Below the pieces are notes generated by a model. It did not search any database. It saw only the letters and a list, made by a program, of their open reading frames with translations, and was not told the origin of the DNA. This document shows positions 8,760 to 18,198 of a stretch of 64,000 bases of DNA, piece by piece. The position numbers and the translations under genes are program-made. The stretch comes from M3007 sp964484205. Its GTDB lineage: Bacteria > Bacteroidota > Bacteroidia > Chitinophagales > Saprospiraceae. The stretch covers positions 61,627-125,626 of the forward strand of contig CAZAEZ010000011.1 in assembly GCA_964484205.1 (NCBI GenBank), read 5' to 3'. Positions within the stretch are counted from its first letter, which is position 1, and each line of letters starts with the position of its first letter.

Positions 8760-9368
8760 TTATTTCACGGCGCCAAAACGCTTGGCCACAGCATTCCAGT
8801 TGACCACATTCCACCAGGCCGAAATGTAATCGGGCCGGCGGTTTTGGTAGTTGAGGTAATAGGCGTGCTCCCAAACGTCGAGGCCAAGGATGGGTTGGCC
8901 GGGTTTGTCGGCGAGGTCCATCAGCGGGTTGTCCTGGTTGGGGGTGCTGGTGATGAACAGGCCGCCGTCTTCGCCGACGCAGAGCCAGGCCCAGCCGGAG
9001 CCGAAACGGGTGGCGGCAGCGCTGCCAAATTGTGTTTTAAATTCGTCGAAGGAGCCGAAGGCTTTGTTGATCGCTGCGCCCAGATCGCCACCGGGGGTGC
9101 CGCCTGCGTTGGGCGCCATGATCTCCCAAAACAGGGAGTGATTCCAGTGGCCGCCGCCGTTGTTGCGTACGGCAACCGAAAGTTTGGACACATTGGCCAG
9201 CAGTTCTTCAAGGCTCTTGCCCTCCAGCTCGGTACCCTGAACAGCGTTGTTCAGGTTGTTCACATAGCCCGCGTGGTGTTTGCCGTGGTGGATTTCCATG
9301 GTACGCGCATCGATGTGCGGTTCGAGGGAGGCCGGAGCATAAGGTAAGTCAGGAAGTGTAAATGCCAT
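8760..9368 (-). CDS. sodA: Superoxide dismutase, Mn/Fe family (Mn-type signature)
   Basis: This 202-residue enzyme disproportionates superoxide to peroxide and oxygen. Metal ligands are His27 (MEIHHGKHH), His77 (GGHWNHSLFW), Asp164 and His168 (LDVWEHAYY). The outer-sphere Gln is C-terminal (NQDNPLM, Gln145), with Gly at the alternative N-terminal position, as in Mn-dependent rather than Fe-dependent members; a cambialistic enzyme is not excluded. No signal peptide, so cytoplasmic. Length and start (MAFTLPDLPYAP) are canonical. It is a single-gene unit. Confidence 0.95.
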   Translation of the reverse strand: MAFTLPDLPYAPASLEPHIDARTMEIHHGKHHAGYVNNLNNAVQGTELEGKSLEELLANVSKLSVAVRNNGGGHWNHSLFWEIMAPNAGGTPGGDLGAAINKAFGSFDEFKTQFGSAAATRFGSGWAWLCVGEDGGLFITSTPNQDNPLMDLADKPGQPILGLDVWEHAYYLNYQNRRPDYISAWWNVVNWNAVAKRFGAVK

Positions 9369-9944
9369 ATTGGTAATTAGAAATTTGAAAAGTGAAAGGG
9401 AAGGTTGGTTGTTGGCTGTTGGCCCTTGGCGGTTGGATGATTCCGAAAGTGTCTGTTGGGTTCAATGAAAAGCCAGACAGTTTTAAAACCAGCGTGCAAC
9501 CAAATAGCCAATGGCTACCAGCCAACAGCCAATAAAGTAACAGCCCCGAAGGTAAGAAGTTCAGCCTTGGCAAAAAAGATCAGCGCCCGGTGTTCTCTGT
9601 CGAACAACGGGCGCGTGATACGGAAGAATAGTGTTTGTTCGCCTGCATCGCCGGATTAATGGTTGTGTGCTGCTCAGAGGGCGATGCTGCCTAGGGTGTG
9701 AACCAAGCGGCTTGGGATGCCGCACGGAATAGTGCTTTTGAGGGTCACCCGGGCTAAAGCGCCGGGCTGGGGGGTGAAGCGTGTTTTAAGGGTACCTGGG
9801 GGAATAAGGATCCAAATGGGTGGGGAGAGCCGGGCAAAATGTTTTGTAATGCGGTTTTTGTGATGCCCGGTACAAAAGTACCCTGACACGACAGCGGATT
9901 CATCCGTGTAAGCACCCGATTTTTTATGGGGGAAAACCCTGAAT
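9369..9944. other. Intergenic region without a recognisable gene
   Basis: This 576-bp stretch between sodA and the histidine kinase contains imperfect GTTGGC/GCCAAC repeats at roughly 9404-9440 and 9510-9535 that could pair, as is common in intergenic DNA here. Short open frames exist, but none resembles a protein family or has a convincing start. Confidence 0.5.
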
Positions 9945-11765
9945 TCAGGCCAAGGGTACCGTAACCATGGTACTTGTGCCCTGCCCATTCGCCGTTTGGA
10001 TACTGATTTCGCCTTTGATAAACTGGACGCGTTGGCGAAGATTATCGGTGCCCATACCCCTGGTAACCGTCTCCGGGTCGTAGCCGGTTCCGTTGTCTTC
10101 GACCAGGAGCGCCAGTTCATTGTCGGTGCGCGTGAGCTGGACCAGGATTTCGGTGGCTCCGGCGTGCTTCAGGCTGTTTTGCAGCAATTCCTGAACAATA
10201 CGGTAGCAATTGAGCGAAATGTTATGGTCAATATCTTTGAACGATCCGAAATGCTGAAAGTCAATTGCCGGCACCCCGTCGCTGCGCACCCGGGTGGTAA
10301 GGTCCTGAATGGCTTTCATCAGGCCGAACTGATGCAGGGCGCTTGGTTGGAGGTTATGGGCAATTTGCCGGGTTTCGGTGATGGTGTCGTTCAGCAGGGT
10401 TTTAATTTTGGAGAATTCTCCGTTTTTGTCCAGGCCGGGTAATTTGCCGGTCAGATTTTCCAGCCTGATTTTAATTGCTGCCAGCAAACCACCCAGGCTA
10501 TCGTGCAAATCGGTAGCAATCCGGCGGCGCTCGCTTTCCTGGCCTTCCAAAATACGCTGCATGCTTTCAATGCGCAGGGTATCTTCGAGTTGCTGGATCG
10601 TTTGCCGGTTGATCTTTTCGTTTTGCAGGGTGATCACCCGGTTGGTGTACAGGCGGTTCCGGTAGTCGCGCACGATAAAAAACAGGGCGAGAATAGTGGC
10701 GCCAAAAAACAGGAGCAGCACGTAAAAAAACTGGCGTTGCGCCAGCTTCGACTGCTCAATGGTTTCGATGGCCTTGGTCAGGTTTTCCATTTCCCGGGTG
10801 CGCTCTTTTTCCCGGTATTGAATAGCCAGGCGTTGGGCGGTAGCCAGGCGGTCGCGGTTGAGCAGGGTATCGGCAAGGGCCATGTAACGCACGGCGTAAT
10901 TCAGGGCTTGCGGCAGGCTGTCGAGGGCGACATACACCGTGGATAAGTGGCGGTAAATATCGCGCCGCCGCGGGTCGAAGCTCGATGAAATAGACGCTTC
11001 CGCCCGGCGCAGGAAGCGCAGGGCCATGCGGTAATCTTTTATTTCTTCATTCAGATAGCCGATCGTGCTTTGCGCCCAAATGATGTATTCCCGGCGATTG
11101 CTGGAGTCGGCAAGTTGCAACACCCGGAACGCCAGGGAAAGGGCGTCCTGGTACTCCTGTTCACTTTCAAGCCGGGCAATATCATCGATAAACACATTGA
11201 TCAGCAACACGGTGTCTTTCAACAGGAGGCCTTTTTCCCGAAATTCTTTGCGCAGCGCAATGGCACGCGCCGTATCGCCCTGCATTTGATATACCCGGGC
11301 CATTTGGGCCAACACCAGGGTTTCGAGGCGACGGTTTTTCTTTTTCCGGAAATAGTCGAGTGCGGCCTGTTGCATTTTCAGGGCATCGTCGGCCTGGCTG
11401 CGCTCCGACAAGCGGGTGGCCAACTCGGCCCGGGCGCGGTGGTACGCCACCGTATCTTTTGCTTTCAGAAAAAGTTCGACGCTGCGCGCCAGGTATTGAA
11501 AGGCGGAGTCGCGGTTCTCCGTTTGGCTCTCGCGGTAAATTGCCCATTTGTACCAGCCCAGCGCTTGCTTGCGCGTATCGCGCCGGGCAATGCCTTCCGA
11601 AAGCAGATCCTGAATTTCCTTGAACGTGAGGCGGTCTTCGAAGCCCTGCTGTGCCGGCAACACAAAAGCAACCGCCATAAACAGGACAACTGCGCCGGTG
11701 CGAATGCAGGACGTGACTCCGGTAACCGGCGACAGTGTTTGTTTTAATCGTTTAATATTTTCCAT
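9945..11765 (-). CDS. NarL-type sensor histidine kinase with TPR sensor region
   Basis: This 606-residue membrane kinase has an N-terminal signal/TM segment (residues 23-38), a periplasmic helical TPR-like region (about 45-310), a coiled coil, a TM helix (346-365), a HisKA_3 dimerisation box with phospho-acceptor His421 in RRRIATDLHDSLGG, and an HATPase_c domain (EDNGTGYD; MGTDNLRQRV). It should autophosphorylate and pass phosphate to the response regulator immediately upstream, whose 3' end it overlaps by 22 bp, so they are co-transcribed. TPR-sensor kinases of this layout are common in Bacteroidota. The signal sensed is unknown. Confidence 0.9.
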   Translation of the reverse strand: MENIKRLKQTLSPVTGVTSCIRTGAVVLFMAVAFVLPAQQGFEDRLTFKEIQDLLSEGIARRDTRKQALGWYKWAIYRESQTENRDSAFQYLARSVELFLKAKDTVAYHRARAELATRLSERSQADDALKMQQAALDYFRKKKNRRLETLVLAQMARVYQMQGDTARAIALRKEFREKGLLLKDTVLLINVFIDDIARLESEQEYQDALSLAFRVLQLADSSNRREYIIWAQSTIGYLNEEIKDYRMALRFLRRAEASISSSFDPRRRDIYRHLSTVYVALDSLPQALNYAVRYMALADTLLNRDRLATAQRLAIQYREKERTREMENLTKAIETIEQSKLAQRQFFYVLLLFFGATILALFFIVRDYRNRLYTNRVITLQNEKINRQTIQQLEDTLRIESMQRILEGQESERRRIATDLHDSLGGLLAAIKIRLENLTGKLPGLDKNGEFSKIKTLLNDTITETRQIAHNLQPSALHQFGLMKAIQDLTTRVRSDGVPAIDFQHFGSFKDIDHNISLNCYRIVQELLQNSLKHAGATEILVQLTRTDNELALLVEDNGTGYDPETVTRGMGTDNLRQRVQFIKGEISIQTANGQGTSTMVTVPLA

Positions 11766-12388
11766 TGCAAGGCGGTTTTTACCAAACCCGCCGTATTTCG
11801 GGCACCCATTTTGGCCAGCAGGGCAGCCCGATGGCTTTCCACCGTTTTTTCCGATAAGAAGAGCTGCGCCGCGATTTCCTGCGTGGTGCGTTCATCCATG
11901 ATCAATTTTAATACCTCTTTTTCCCGGCGGCTGATCTTAGGCGGCTCCTTGGCCACTCCGGCCTTGCGCTCCCGCATCAGGCTTTTCATCATGGTGTCGG
12001 TAACTTCCTGGGTAAAATAGGTCTTACCGGCAGCCAGGGCCCGGATGGCGGTGCAGAGCTCGGTTTTTCCGGTATTTTTCAACACGTAGCCCTGCGCACC
12101 CAGGCTCAACATGGCACTGATGAAACTTTCATCGTTGTGCATCGAAAGCGCCAGGATTTTCACGTCCGGGCAATCCGCCCGCAGTTTTTTGCAAACATCC
12201 AGCCCCGATTGGTCGGGCAAGTTGATGTCGAGCAGCAGCACATCGGGCAATATTTCCGGCACCTGAGCCAGGGTGTCCGCAGCGTTGCGCGCCCGGCCGC
12301 AGATTTCGAAATCCGGCTCGTCCGCAAGCATACTTTCCAGGCCTTCGGCAAACATGACGTGGTCGTCAGCAATAAAAATCCGTATCAC
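11744..12388 (-). CDS. LuxR/NarL-family response regulator
   Basis: A 214-residue regulator with an N-terminal receiver domain: acidic pocket Asp8/Asp9, phospho-acceptor Asp54 in LLLDINLPDQSG, and Lys104 in YVLKNTG. A C-terminal LuxR helix-turn-helix follows (residues about 150-210: SRREKEVLKLI, TTQEIAAQLFLSEKTVESH). It is first in a two-gene operon with its cognate kinase; the 22-bp overlap implies translational coupling. Upstream DNA is AT-rich, then comes the repeat region before the divergent fumC. Target genes are not evident. Confidence 0.93.
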   Translation of the reverse strand: MIRIFIADDHVMFAEGLESMLADEPDFEICGRARNAADTLAQVPEILPDVLLLDINLPDQSGLDVCKKLRADCPDVKILALSMHNDESFISAMLSLGAQGYVLKNTGKTELCTAIRALAAGKTYFTQEVTDTMMKSLMRERKAGVAKEPPKISRREKEVLKLIMDERTTQEIAAQLFLSEKTVESHRAALLAKMGARNTAGLVKTALQWKILND

Positions 12389-12487
12389 AGCAGCAGCATT
12401 TAGGTTATTCTATTTTGAATAATTTTAAACCAACGCCAAATTTCGCTTTTTCCGTGCATAGTCCGGGGTTATCGCCCTAATTTTGCT

Positions 12488-12624
12488 GTTGATTTGTTGA
12501 TTTGTTGATTTGTTGATTTGTTGATGCGTTGATTTGTTGATTTGAATTCACCATTTCGGAGAATCAAATTGGCTGCATTAATGGAATCACTCAAATCAAC
12601 AAATCAACGCATCAACAAATCAAC
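12488..12624. repeat. 8-bp tandem iterons with mirrored inverted copies upstream of fumC
   Basis: Seven head-to-tail units of GTTGATTT (one variant GTTGATGC) run from 12488 to 12543. Four complementary units occupy 12593-12624 with the variant in the mirror position, so 12512-12545 and 12591-12624 are perfectly complementary 34-base arms around a 45-base spacer. The right arm ends 10 bp before the fumC ATG and would lie in its leader. Confidence 0.85.
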
Positions 12625-12634
12625 ATAAAATCAC

Positions 12635-14029
12635 ATGGAATTTCGTACCGAAAAAGATACCATGGGCAAGGTTCAGGTGCCCGCACATGTTTACTGGGGC
12701 GCGCAAACGCAGCGCTCGATCGACAACTTTAAAATTGCCCGCGACACCAACCGCATGCCCATCGAGATCATCCGGGCCTTTGCTTTTCTGAAAAAAGCCG
12801 CGGCGATCACCAACTTCGAGGCCGGAATTTTGCCAAAAGAAAAATGTGAATTGATCGGCCGCGTTTGCGATGAAATTCTGGACGGCAACCTGGACGACCA
12901 GTTTCCCCTCGTCGTCTGGCAAACCGGTTCGGGTACGCAGAGTAACATGAATGCCAACGAAGTGATCGCCTACCGCGCGCATGTGCTCAATGGCGGCAAA
13001 CTCACCGACGAGCAAAAGTTTATCCATCCCAACGATGATGTGAACAAATCCCAGTCGTCCAACGATACCTTCCCCACCGCCATGCACATCGCGGCCTATA
13101 AAATGCTGATGGAGGTGACTATTCCCGGCCTCGAAAAACTGCGCGATACGCTCAAAGCCAAGTCGGACGCCTTTCAGGATGTGGTGAAAATCGGACGTAC
13201 CCACTGCATGGACGCCACGCCGCTCACCCTGGGGCAGGAATTTTCGGCCTATGCCGCCCAACTCGACCATGGCCTCCGCGCCATCCGCAACAGCCTTGCC
13301 CACCTGAGCGAACTGGCACTGGGCGGCACGGCAGTGGGCACGGGCATTAACACGCCGCCGGGCTATTCGGAAAACGTGGCGGGCCATATCGCCCGGCTTA
13401 CCGGCCTGCCCTTCGTCACAGCGCCCAACAAATTTGAAGCGCTGGCCGCCCACGACGGCATTGTGGAAAGCCACGGTGCGCTGAAAACCGTAGCCGTCAG
13501 CCTGATGAAAATAGCCAACGACATCCGCCTGCTGTCCTCCGGCCCGCGTTCGGGTATTGGTGAAATATTCATTCCCGACAACGAGCCGGGCTCTTCCATC
13601 ATGCCGGGCAAGGTAAACCCCACTCAATGCGAAGCCCTCAGCATGGTGGTTGCCCAAGTGCTCGGCAATGATGTGGCCATCAACATCGGCGGCGCCACCG
13701 GCCATTTCGAACTCAATGTGTTCAAACCGGTGATGATCTACAATTTCCTGCACTCCGCCCGCCTGATCGGCGAAGCCTGCGTGTCGTTCAACGACAAATG
13801 CGCCGTGGGCATCGAACCAATTCGGGAAAATATCAAGAAGCACGTAGACAATTCCCTCATGCTCGTCACGGCGCTCAACACCAAAATCGGGTACTACAAA
13901 GCCGCCGAAATTGCGCAAAAAGCGCACAAAGAAGGGCTGACCCTGAAAGAATCAGCCCTCGCTTTGGGCTACCTCACCGCCGAACAGTTTGATGAGTGGG
14001 TGCGGCCTGAGGATATGGTGGGGAAATGA
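12635..14029 (+). CDS. fumC: Class II fumarate hydratase
   Basis: A 464-residue fumarase of the aspartase/fumarase superfamily, converting fumarate to malate in the TCA cycle. The superfamily signature GSSIMPGKVNPTQCE lies at about residues 317-331, with the substrate-binding GSGTQSNMNANE near 105 and GRTHCMDATP near 190. Length and start (MEFRTEKDTMGKVQVP) are normal for the oxygen-stable class II enzyme. It is transcribed alone, divergent from the two-component operon, with a large repeat hairpin in front of the start. Confidence 0.96.
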   Translation: MEFRTEKDTMGKVQVPAHVYWGAQTQRSIDNFKIARDTNRMPIEIIRAFAFLKKAAAITNFEAGILPKEKCELIGRVCDEILDGNLDDQFPLVVWQTGSGTQSNMNANEVIAYRAHVLNGGKLTDEQKFIHPNDDVNKSQSSNDTFPTAMHIAAYKMLMEVTIPGLEKLRDTLKAKSDAFQDVVKIGRTHCMDATPLTLGQEFSAYAAQLDHGLRAIRNSLAHLSELALGGTAVGTGINTPPGYSENVAGHIARLTGLPFVTAPNKFEALAAHDGIVESHGALKTVAVSLMKIANDIRLLSSGPRSGIGEIFIPDNEPGSSIMPGKVNPTQCEALSMVVAQVLGNDVAINIGGATGHFELNVFKPVMIYNFLHSARLIGEACVSFNDKCAVGIEPIRENIKKHVDNSLMLVTALNTKIGYYKAAEIAQKAHKEGLTLKESALALGYLTAEQFDEWVRPEDMVGK

Positions 14030-14090
14030 GTGCGGAATTCGGAGTTGCGAGTGCGGAGTGGGTCACCATTTTGGTGACAGGACAAAACGA

Positions 14091-14687
14091 TTAATCCGTT
14101 TTTTCCCAAACTTTGAGCTTCTCATTAAAGGCGGACAATTTCAGAGCGTAGTTTTTAGGGATTTCTCTTTGAGAACTGTAAAAGGTTACTAATTTAGTTC
14201 CGATAGGCATTGCAGCTAATTGCTCTTTGACGAAAAGCGAGTATTCGTAAAATAAGTCTCGCTTTAATTCTACTTTGTCATCAATCCTTTCCGCCAGAGA
14301 AAGGTTTTCCTGAAACGGGTTAAAAAAATAAAACGCATCAAAATTGGCAAAGGTGATATCCAGGATATTGGCATTGATTATCTCAACATTTGCTAGGTTA
14401 TATCGGCGACAGACCCCTTTGGCAATATTGCAAAGTCCAGTTCGCTGTTCGACTCCCACGAAATATCCATCACTGCAAACTGAACCGATTGTACAAAACT
14501 TACCGACCCCCGCACCAATATCTAAAACCTTAATATTGGGTCGATCAACGAGTGCGTTAGCCGCAAATTTGGACACCTTAATTGGGGTAAAATGCGTATC
14601 GGCAACTTTCCGGATAGCCTTAGGGTATATATAATCGAACTCTTCGTCTTCGACATCTTTGTTTGCTTTTATTAGTTTAAAAAGCAT
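14091..14687 (-). CDS. SAM-dependent class I methyltransferase
   Basis: A 198-residue protein with Rossmann motif I VLDIGAGVGKFC (about residues 54-65), an acidic motif II (FVGVEQRTG) and an NANILDITFANFDAFYFFNPF segment after strand 4. The NPF and family length suggest a small-molecule or protein methyltransferase, but no substrate can be named. Its base composition is clearly AT-richer than fumC and the peptidase gene on either side, suggesting horizontal acquisition. ATG at 14687 is used. No operon partner. Confidence 0.75.
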   Translation of the reverse strand: MLFKLIKANKDVEDEEFDYIYPKAIRKVADTHFTPIKVSKFAANALVDRPNIKVLDIGAGVGKFCTIGSVCSDGYFVGVEQRTGLCNIAKGVCRRYNLANVEIINANILDITFANFDAFYFFNPFQENLSLAERIDDKVELKRDLFYEYSLFVKEQLAAMPIGTKLVTFYSSQREIPKNYALKLSAFNEKLKVWEKTD

Positions 14688-14836
14688 AAGTCCTCAATAG
14701 TTTGTGAAAAGATAAAATTGTAAAAAATATTGGAAATTAGTGGTTTGTGAAAAGTTTGGAGAACAAAATTTATTCATAACCGGTTAGCATCAACTGCGCC
14801 GGTACTCTGGGATACCGCCAGATAAAACGGCATAGA

Positions 14837-14878
14837 GGTTTCTGGTTAAATACACTGTAGGGATGTTAACCAGAAACC
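14837..14878. terminator. 13-bp inverted repeat downstream of the peptidase-MA gene
   Basis: GGTTTCTGGTTAA (14837-14849) and TTAACCAGAAACC (14866-14878) are perfect complements around a 16-base loop, followed by another partial copy (CAGAAACCTC). The repeat sits just beyond the 3' end of the minus-strand gene. There is no strong T-tract, so terminator function is inferred from position. Confidence 0.5.
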
Positions 14879-14889
14879 AGAAACCTCAT

Positions 14890-17800
14890 TTACCACCCCG
14901 GCACAATATTCAACCCGAACGTCCAACTGCGTTGTTCCTTGGGCACCGAGAGCGGAAGCGCATAGTACGGTTCCAGGATCAGCGCGCCAAACACGTTTAC
15001 GCGCAGCGAAATACCGACCGACATAATCGGTTTGTGTTGAACTGGGGCGAAAGGATCGGTTTCATCCTGCTTTTTCAAATCATCCGCGATAAACCAGCCC
15101 AGGCCTGCATCAAAAAAGAGGTTGAGGTCGGTGAGCAGAAAATTGGTCGGGATAACGGCAAGTTGTTTGGGCCCGGTGAACGGCAGCCGCAACTCGACGT
15201 TTCCGATCAAAATTTTACTTCCGGCCATCTGATCGATCAGCTGCGGCGCATCCTGGTAGAGCACATCATTAGTGTAGCCCCGCACGAAAAACGGCTGGCC
15301 GGCAAACAGCGGGTACACCTCATCGGTGCTGTTGGCATTACCGCCAAAACGGCCGTAACCGAGCCCGCGCACCGCCAGCGTTACCGGGCTCATGCGAAAA
15401 TACTTCCGCCCGTCCAGCAACAGCGTCCGGAACGTATAGGCGCCGAAAAACTGCTCCACGCCGATCCGGTAGCGCCAGCCCGCCAGCGGGGCCGTCAGTC
15501 CGAAGTACGAGTTGTCGCCCACATAGGCCGCGTTCACGCTCGCCAGGTTGAGGCTGCCTCCCGCCGGAATGCGCTCGCGCTCCTGCCCGTAGAAAAATCC
15601 GGAAACATCGTAGTAGTACAGGTAGCGATCGACCCGCTGGTGATAGTATTCGTACGAAAGGCCAACCTCAAAACGCTTGGTAACCGACAGGGGGAAATAG
15701 GCAAATGTGCCCACCCGCTCCTGAAAGAGGCGCTGGATGATCAGCTCGTCCTTGTAGCCGAAGTAGGCCAGACTACTGTCGCGCGAATATTCCTGCCCGG
15801 GTGTAAAATCCTGGTAATACCCCCCGCTGCGGAAGGGGATGTGCGAGAAGTTAAACCCCCAATTGATCCGGTTTTTCTGGTTGAGGTAGGTAAACTGCCC
15901 TGCCGCATCGCTGATTTCGCCGTTGATGGCAACACCGGCGTATAACTGGTTATTACCCAGAATATCATCAAACAACATGTCGATTCCGCCGGCCAGACCC
16001 GTTGTGGCGCCAAAGCTGCTGTTTCCAGTGGCAACACCCACGCCGGCACTTCCGCCGATATAGGACAGGGAAAACTCGGGTTTGTATTTGACCGGGGTAA
16101 GGCTTGTGGTGGCGGCTACGGTTGAAATTGTGTTGTCCATCATGCGCAGGTTGGTATTGACCACATCCCGTTGGCGCGGATTGAACGGAGGCAACGAGGC
16201 AGCCACCATATCGACAGCATTGGGATCAACTTCCTTCATCTCGAAATTGGAAGCCCGGGCCTGGTGAATTTCGTAGTTGCCGTTGGTGTAATAGGTGTAC
16301 AAAATACGGTCGCGGTCGCCGGAAACGGCAATTGCCGGCGCATAGGGCGTGATCCCGCTGATCCCGGTTTCCAGGCTGGTGGCCTGAAAGACTTTTTTAG
16401 CGGCGCGATCGTAGTAGTACATGTTGCGCATGCCGTCGCGGTTGCTCAGGAAATACAGGTTTCCGGCCGCATCAAACTGGGGGTTCATATTGTCGGCTCC
16501 CGGAAAAATATCGAGCATTTCCACGTCGCCGGACTCCATGTCCATGATTGCCAGGTTCATATTCCAGGCGCCGTTGATGCGGCCGCGGCCCTGGCTGAGT
16601 TGATCGGTGCAGAAGGTGAGGTCTTTGCCGTCGGCGCTCCATGCGGGCAGGATTTCCGAATACCGGTCGTTGGTCAGCCGGCGTACTTTTTTTGTTTTTA
16701 GATCGTAAGCATACAAATCGGTTTGGCCGTTGGCCAGGCCGCTGACGACAATCGTTTTGCCGTCGGGGCTCCACACCGGATTGTTAAATTCGGGCACACC
16801 CGGGATGCTGATCCGGTCGACGGTTTTTCCTTTAAAAACCTCCTTGATGACCAGGGTGCTGCGCCCTTTTTCGTACACATCGAAGGCAAAACGCTTCTCA
16901 TCGGGGGCCCAGGTGCCGGCGCTCTCGATAAAATCGAACTGGTCGGTGTGGCCATCCTGCGTGGTGCTGGCCACTTTTTTCAGTATCTTGCCCGTGCGGG
17001 CATCGGCAAGGTAGAGATCGAGCGCAAACAGGTTTTTCTCCGACAGGAAAATCAGGTATTTGCCGTTCTGGCTGATCGCCGGGCTGATATTCATGGAGCC
17101 GAAGTTTTCTTCCGACAGCAGGCGTTTGCCCGGCAGGTTTTCCTTTTTTTCCTTTTTATCGTCCTTGTCTTTTTTGGAAACCGTAACCCACTGGCCGTAG
17201 TGATTTTTCAGCGTGGTCGTCCAGGCGGTGGCCAGCGAGTCCGGCGTGGTGCTGAGCGTGAGGCGGATCGCGGGGTCGAGGCCGTATTTGGCCGTGTTGA
17301 CAAACAGCGGGCGGATGACCTCATCGCCGTAGATGCCGGTTACAAAAGCCCAAAACGACTGGCCCCAGCGATAGGGAAAAAATTTGCCGTAGTCCAGGTC
17401 GCGGAAATTTTTCGGCAGCGCATCGTTTTTCACGGCATCGCGCATCCACATGGCCGTGTGCGCATCAATGCGGCCGATAGACAGGTATTCGGCCAGGCCC
17501 TCCACCATCCAGAGCGGCAGGTTGGCGATGCTGCGCAGGCCGGTCGAGTCGCCGTGGATCAGCATGTGGTACTGAAAAGCGTGCACCAACTCGTGGCCCA
17601 GCACGTGGTGGGTTTGCTGATTGGTCATGGCCACCGGGAAAATCACGCGGTTGCGCAGGCCTTCGGTTACCCCGCCGGTACCCACACTCACGCTGCCCAT
17701 GATGGCATTGGTTTGCTGAAAACCGGCGTGGTTGCTGTAAATCAGCAGCGGATTTTTTTCTGTAAATGTATCCTGCAGGACCGCCTGGTGCATCTGGTAC

Positions 17801-17997
17801 CAGAGCTCGGTGGCTTCAGCCAGTTCGCGCAATTTTTCCGGATTGTCCAGGTACTCGTAAATCCGGAAGTGTTCTGTTTCGCTGACCTTAAAATCGTGGT
17901 CCTGATAGTGCGGTTTATTGCGCCCGAAATATTGTGCATGCAGGGGGCTTTGACTAATTGCAAGGAGCGCAATTAAAAAGAAAACATAGCGTCTCAT
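14890..17997 (-). CDS. Secreted peptidase-MA-like protein with propeller and outer-membrane barrel
   Basis: A 1035-residue protein with a signal peptide (cleavage near QSPLHAQ). Residues 40-280 form a gluzincin-like domain with HELVH (His135, Glu136, His139) and probable third ligand Glu166 in WMVEGLAEY. Residues about 300-600 show PD40/TolB-like blades (WSPDGKTIVVSG; WSADGKDLTF). Residues 650-1035 have the alternating pattern of a surface-antigen/Omp85-like beta-barrel, ending LNLFFDAGLGWF and LEPYYALPLS. The simplest reading is an outer-membrane-anchored metallopeptidase whose propeller may select substrates. No neighbour explains its target. The domain order is known for some Bacteroidota proteins, but function is not established. 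Confidence 0.8.
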   Translation of the reverse strand: MRRYVFFLIALLAISQSPLHAQYFGRNKPHYQDHDFKVSETEHFRIYEYLDNPEKLRELAEATELWYQMHQAVLQDTFTEKNPLLIYSNHAGFQQTNAIMGSVSVGTGGVTEGLRNRVIFPVAMTNQQTHHVLGHELVHAFQYHMLIHGDSTGLRSIANLPLWMVEGLAEYLSIGRIDAHTAMWMRDAVKNDALPKNFRDLDYGKFFPYRWGQSFWAFVTGIYGDEVIRPLFVNTAKYGLDPAIRLTLSTTPDSLATAWTTTLKNHYGQWVTVSKKDKDDKKEKKENLPGKRLLSEENFGSMNISPAISQNGKYLIFLSEKNLFALDLYLADARTGKILKKVASTTQDGHTDQFDFIESAGTWAPDEKRFAFDVYEKGRSTLVIKEVFKGKTVDRISIPGVPEFNNPVWSPDGKTIVVSGLANGQTDLYAYDLKTKKVRRLTNDRYSEILPAWSADGKDLTFCTDQLSQGRGRINGAWNMNLAIMDMESGDVEMLDIFPGADNMNPQFDAAGNLYFLSNRDGMRNMYYYDRAAKKVFQATSLETGISGITPYAPAIAVSGDRDRILYTYYTNGNYEIHQARASNFEMKEVDPNAVDMVAASLPPFNPRQRDVVNTNLRMMDNTISTVAATTSLTPVKYKPEFSLSYIGGSAGVGVATGNSSFGATTGLAGGIDMLFDDILGNNQLYAGVAINGEISDAAGQFTYLNQKNRINWGFNFSHIPFRSGGYYQDFTPGQEYSRDSSLAYFGYKDELIIQRLFQERVGTFAYFPLSVTKRFEVGLSYEYYHQRVDRYLYYYDVSGFFYGQERERIPAGGSLNLASVNAAYVGDNSYFGLTAPLAGWRYRIGVEQFFGAYTFRTLLLDGRKYFRMSPVTLAVRGLGYGRFGGNANSTDEVYPLFAGQPFFVRGYTNDVLYQDAPQLIDQMAGSKILIGNVELRLPFTGPKQLAVIPTNFLLTDLNLFFDAGLGWFIADDLKKQDETDPFAPVQHKPIMSVGISLRVNVFGALILEPYYALPLSVPKEQRSWTFGLNIVPGW

Positions 17998-18198
17998 AGC
18001 TATTTGGATTGGTTAGTATGGTTAAAAAAGGCTAGTAGCCTTAGGCTGTTGGCTGTTGAAAACATCTGTTGTATTTAACAACCAAATGTAAAATACTGTT
18101 ACAGTACGGTATAACAAAAATAGACGCGAAAATCATCTGATGGAAGTGTTAGCATCGCGTTAAAGCCGGACAAAACGTCCGGGGCTGACAATTCCTTT

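Noticed and set aside
9456..9659. Small plus-strand frame between sodA and the kinase gene
   Set aside because: No family resemblance, built partly from repeat DNA, no promoter or start context.
12488..12543. Tandem GTTGATTT units as a CRISPR-like array
   Set aside because: Units are 8 bp and directly abutting, with no spacers, and no cas genes are near.
12620..13927. Minus-strand frame over fumC
   Set aside because: Shadow of fumC, which carries all family motifs.
16723..17976. Long plus-strand frame opposite the peptidase-MA gene
   Set aside because: Antisense shadow; the minus-strand protein has a signal peptide, zinc site and family architecture.
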